From assembly GCA_012861695.1 (NCBI GenBank), contig JAAOOA010000016.1, positions 24,047,200 through 24,111,199 on the forward strand: a stretch of 64,000 nt of DNA, written 5' to 3'. Below are positions 59,941 to 64,000 of the stretch, in pieces (within the stretch, counting starts at the first letter, position 1; every line of letters begins with the position of its first letter). Position numbers and translations under genes: made by a program. The DNA is from Trematomus loennbergii. Taxonomy: Eukaryota > Chordata > Actinopteri > Perciformes > Nototheniidae. The notes beneath the pieces are model-generated. The model was not told the origin of the DNA. It did not search any database and saw nothing but the letters and a program-made list of their open reading frames with translations.

Positions 59941-62124
59941 GTCTTTATTGTAAAGACACAATCGACCAAAACAGAAGTTAACAGAGATGCAGTAGCTGCC
60001 TACCTGAAAATATACCAGCTTTCCCACGCCAAACTGTTTAAATGTACACTCTTAATCTTCGCTCAGAGATTAGAAACAGGCGTAAAGGCACCTCATTGAG
60101 TTATTTTAAAGCAGATGTGCTGCCACAACCCTTTGTAAATAACAGGTGGGAACCACGATTTGAATCTGGTCATGCATTTTTCATTTAGTTGGGAAATGTT
60201 GATGTTTTGTCAGATTAAATCAAACTCAAAATGTAAAATGTACAATGAATGTTTGTACCCAAAATCTTTATTTAATTTCATTGTATTTTCCTACACTCGT
60301 AGGAGAGTTATGACATAGGCTTTTTCTCTTCATAGATTTGTATAGTGTTGTAGAAGGATCAATCAAAGCACAACTAAAAGTGAACAAAACTTATAGTAAT
60401 ACTTTCTGATATTGCCGTGGTGAATTAGCAATATGTCTCAAAGTCTGCAGACAGAGATCAGAGTCAGTGGTGACTTTGAGCTTAAAAGAGGCCTTTACCT
60501 CTGCATCCCTGCACACCACGTCTTAAACAACACTCTTAAAAGGCATAGACCACAGAGGACCACAGGCCATTATGTATTTTAAAAGGGGGGCATGGAGAGC
60601 GGCCAGGTTATGCTCCTCTATTCTTCTTATTCTTCCTTCAGCAGAGCGGTCGGTGTCAGTAGGAGATGGCGGGACAATGGAGGTGATCTCTCTGATCTCA
60701 GAGCTTCTATTGTTGCTCCTCGTATTATTAATGTTCATCTCTGAGAAAAGCCACGGCCTCTGCCTCACTGCTTCTGCGTCGCTCTGTCATTTTCTCTCTG
60801 CTGGACTTTCTCTCTGTCATACTTTTATCTCCATGCAGCTCTGATATCTCCATGCAGTATTCTCTCCGTAAAACACACATGCACATAAACAACAGCAAAG
60901 GAAAGATTTCACTTTTTTCATTCCACATTACCTGTTTTAATATTAACATGTATTAGTGTTTGATTTGTACTTCAGGACAATTTTAGCACCAAACTCCTGA
61001 AAATTGTGATGATGCAAAGAAATAAAAGTATCTTTAAATTCCTTACTAATGTGCCTCCAACACATTCCCAATGTCTTGTGTATAATTGTGCGAAACTTTG
61101 AAGGTATTAACGCCCTAAATTCCTTTCCATTGTGCCGTCGCTTATGAACCTATATTCAGACATTCCCACTCATTCCCAACATCTTTGTACTCTGACAATT
61201 GTGCAAATCTGGGAACACTTTGAAGGTATGTTGCCCACTCTGCTTTTCAAAACACACAACTGAGAGACGCCACGGTAGCTGTCGCTCATCTATCAGCGGT
61301 GCGGCGGGCTGCCCATGCCTTGCTGTGCCGTGTTTGGGGTCAAGCTTCCCTCACTGTGGCCTGGGAGTAATTATTAACCTACTGGGATTGTCTCGCAGTC
61401 CTGTGGTCATCTGGGACTGCTGAGTGTCAATCTGCAAAGGTCATGACAAGGCAGCACGGTGATAAAAAAAAGAGAGAAAAAGACAGAGAGAGCGACTGAC
61501 TGATGAATTAAAGTCAAACTGGAACATTTGACCACTTTCACAACAAGAGGCGTGGATCATGGATTACACACTTCTTTTCTCTGCACAAGCATTAAAGGAT
61601 AATCTGCTTTTATTACATTTTTCTGTTTGTTATGGTCAACAAATCCCATGAAAAGAGTAAAACCAACAATACATTGATTCTAAAAGCAGAATAACAGAGT
61701 GTATGCATCCGCAGTGTTTGGCAGTAAGGCTTTACTTCGTACCTCAGAGTCACTAACTTGTCACAGTAATTGTTTTACTTTTTAGAAATAATTGGTAGGA
61801 TTACAATTGAGTGATTACACTCCAGTTGTAATCCAAGTAACGCTCTGGTTGTTGGATATCTGTTTTTTAAAGGCATCTTTTGACAGAGTGGTGCTGCGTA
61901 ATAAAAGTAAAGAGTGATGTAACTATTATATATTTATCAACATTTGATTAAAAAATATAATTCAAGCACACTGTTGCATTGTGGTCCAAAAACTGAACAC
62001 ATACACAAGAGCCACACAATTGCACATGGTCATATCTTGTGTTATTGAAATGAACACACACACACACTGGACTCCGCTCGGCAACAGCAGCTCTCTGCAG
62101 TACACCGTCCAGTGGAAGATGTGA

Positions 62125-62126
<2 letters not shown>

Positions 62127-62193
<67 letters not shown>
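62127..62193. repeat. CA microsatellite, about 67 bp
   Basis: Shorter counterpart of 7811-7913 with identical flanks. Confidence 0.95.
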
Positions 62194-62195
<2 letters not shown>

Positions 62196-62609
62196 GTTTA
62201 CAGTATTACACACACCATCCTGCTAGTGCTTACTCCTGTTTGCGTAACGTTTGCCAACATGTGCAGAGACGATTATTTATATCTCTAATAAAAAAGAATT
62301 GGGCTTAGTGCCATAGACTGGGTAGGAAAGTAAAGAAATATTAGGAGACTGCCATTCAACATTTCTTCTTGGAATAGCTCCATTTATTTAGTAGTGAATA
62401 ATTTAGTCATATAAGATTCTAAAACCTATTGAATCTCTATTTATTTTTAATTTATTCATAATCATTGACCAAATGCAGGAAACGATTGAGTCTGCGTGTC
62501 AATAAAATACTTTTAATTTGACATCTGAATGTGTCTTCAAATGAAAATAAATCAATTAGTTGAGTGACAGAAAGTTAATTGGCAACTATTTTTTACAATC
62601 AATTATTGA

Positions 62610-62988
62610 CTTAAAGGTGGGGTAGGGTATTTTGGAGAAACCGGCTCGAGTGCGCTAGAATTGGAAAATACACAACCGGAAAAAATCTGCCACTTCCTTA
62701 CAGAGCCCCTCCTCCAACACACAAGAATGCGCACATGACCAATGAGGGCACGAGATAAGTTTGTGCACGAGATGGAAGGCTGACAGGCAGGTAGGCCATC
62801 CAGTTATTTTAGCCGGGCCGGCTCAGATGATTGGTCGTGCTTTTTACAGCGCGACGGCTTCCACAGATTAAATGTATGGATTTATTGTCAAAGCATTTAA
62901 TATATTCATTGCTATCGGGATGTTAAGAGCATTCCATGGAATATAACAAAAAGTGTTTCTGAAATAAATGACATACCCCACCTTTAAG
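62610..62988. mobile_element. MITE family B, right copy
   Basis: Duplicate of 8330-8708, identical ends and body. Confidence 0.85.
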
Positions 62989-64000
62989 TCACTTTTCTTG
63001 CTAATCAATTAATTGCTTATCAATTGTGGGGAAACATTTAAAGATGTCATGGGCTTCCAAAAATCTTTATTTTTTAAATGTTTTAAAAGTTGAAATGGCT
63101 GAGAAAACAATATGCAATCATTAGTGGCGTGTACAATTGTAGTGTTTGTGTTTTATTTTCTATAGATGTTCACGTTGAGTTTACAAATGCACTTCTAAAT
63201 GTCACTTATAGTTTTGTGCTTTTAATATTTCACTATCCAAACCAAACATTATCAAAAATGACAATAATCACCGATATAGCTCCTCAGCAAGCCCCCCTGG
63301 GAAAAGTTTTCTTTTTTATCATGGGAATAGCATGGTGTAGATGTTCTTTACATAAAACCCACCACCTCTAACTGAAGGTAATTTATACCGCTGCTGTGGC
63401 ATTGTGGCCTACAGAGCCTTTGTGAGGTGGCACACAACACATCTTCTAAAGATGTTTGCGTTTCGTGGGATATAAATTGTGCTGTTCGTCTGCGTTCCAG
63501 CTCTATATCATATTCGGATAGCTTGTCTGTGCCACTGCGGTGGTGAATGGCGTCCAGAGGCCCAGCCACTGGCGGGTGGTCTGACACAGAAAGGTTAAAT
63601 ATGGTTCAGCCACGGACACTCTCAAAGGGCCTTGCTGTTAAAAAAATAAGTTATGTAGGTTGTATGTCTTCGCGCAGTCAGGAAATTGACAATACTGGCG
63701 CAGTGAGGCACAAGGCTGTCCCAGGGCTGAACTTCATGCTTGACCGTTCAATTGGAAAAAAGAGTCACAACATTACTTGTTTCCGGCGGATTTATTGATG
63801 GCTCATCAAAGCCCTGGCTAGACGAGAGGTGTAAAACTAACACAATGACTAAGCGTATTTAATGCCTATATTCATCTTCAACTTCTTTGAACTCAAAACT
63901 ATGACGATAAACTTGAACTCTTTAGTGAAAGCAAAATGTGAAGATGTGACACTTACATAAAATAAATGGTTAAAACATTAACTAGCTTCAAAAGCCGTAA

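Larger units (their letters stand above)
54289..64000. repeat. Right copy of the 9.7 kb direct duplication
   Basis: Same block as 1-9721, offset by 54,288 bases at the left end and 54,279 at the right end because of indels. This copy keeps the minus-strand exon at 54985-55332 in frame, whereas the left copy has lost one base there. Short differences cluster at 56690-56960, at 57330-57360 and in the A-rich stretch near 58540. The match begins exactly where the window's first base aligns, so the real left boundary could lie further left than can be tested. Confidence 0.95.

Overview
The window looks like a piece of a teleost fish chromosome. It carries a 13-exon vertebrate cytochrome P450 3A gene whose introns and exon lengths are almost those of mammalian CYP3A. 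Gene density is low. Introns and spacers are packed with short inverted-repeat (MITE-like) elements, a Ty3/gypsy LTR retrotransposon, a solo LTR, CA/GT microsatellites and a large minisatellite. No bacterial or viral gene order is present.

Layout from left to right. (1) Positions 1-9721 are the left copy of a block that returns almost unchanged at 54289-64000, in direct orientation and 54,288 bases away. The block contains the last coding exon of an unrecognised minus-strand gene (frame-broken in the left copy, open in the right copy), a 3.5 kb inverted-repeat element, two MITE families and a CA repeat. (2) Positions 10970-18075 are a 22-bp minisatellite with higher-order structure, interrupted by a tandem pair of about 775-bp hairpin elements. 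(3) Positions 18111-28242 (minus) are a three-exon gene whose giant middle exon encodes about 28 tandem coiled-coil repeats of roughly 81 residues; several units carry frame-breaking base losses. (4) Positions 28243-32110 are the spacer between this gene and the P450, with a hAT-like remnant. (5) Positions 32111-50526 (plus) are the CYP3A gene. Its intron 1 holds a foldback element inside another repeat, intron 3 two MITEs, intron 5 a solo LTR, and intron 7 a nest of at least four insertion layers including the 7.8 kb gypsy element. (6) Positions 50527-54288 show no recognisable gene.

The coiled-coil gene and the P450 are divergently arranged, with about 3.9 kb between their start codons; nothing seen links their functions. 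The P450 has every diagnostic motif, but exon 10 is two bases short and hits a stop in the I-helix. Frame losses in the coiled-coil exon, the gypsy gag-pol region, the two LTRs and the two 9.7 kb copies are also mostly small deletions. The whole window therefore raises one question: real decay, or uncorrected base-loss errors in the assembly. The 9.7 kb repeat raises a second: recent tandem duplication of a 54 kb unit, or a false (haplotype) duplication.
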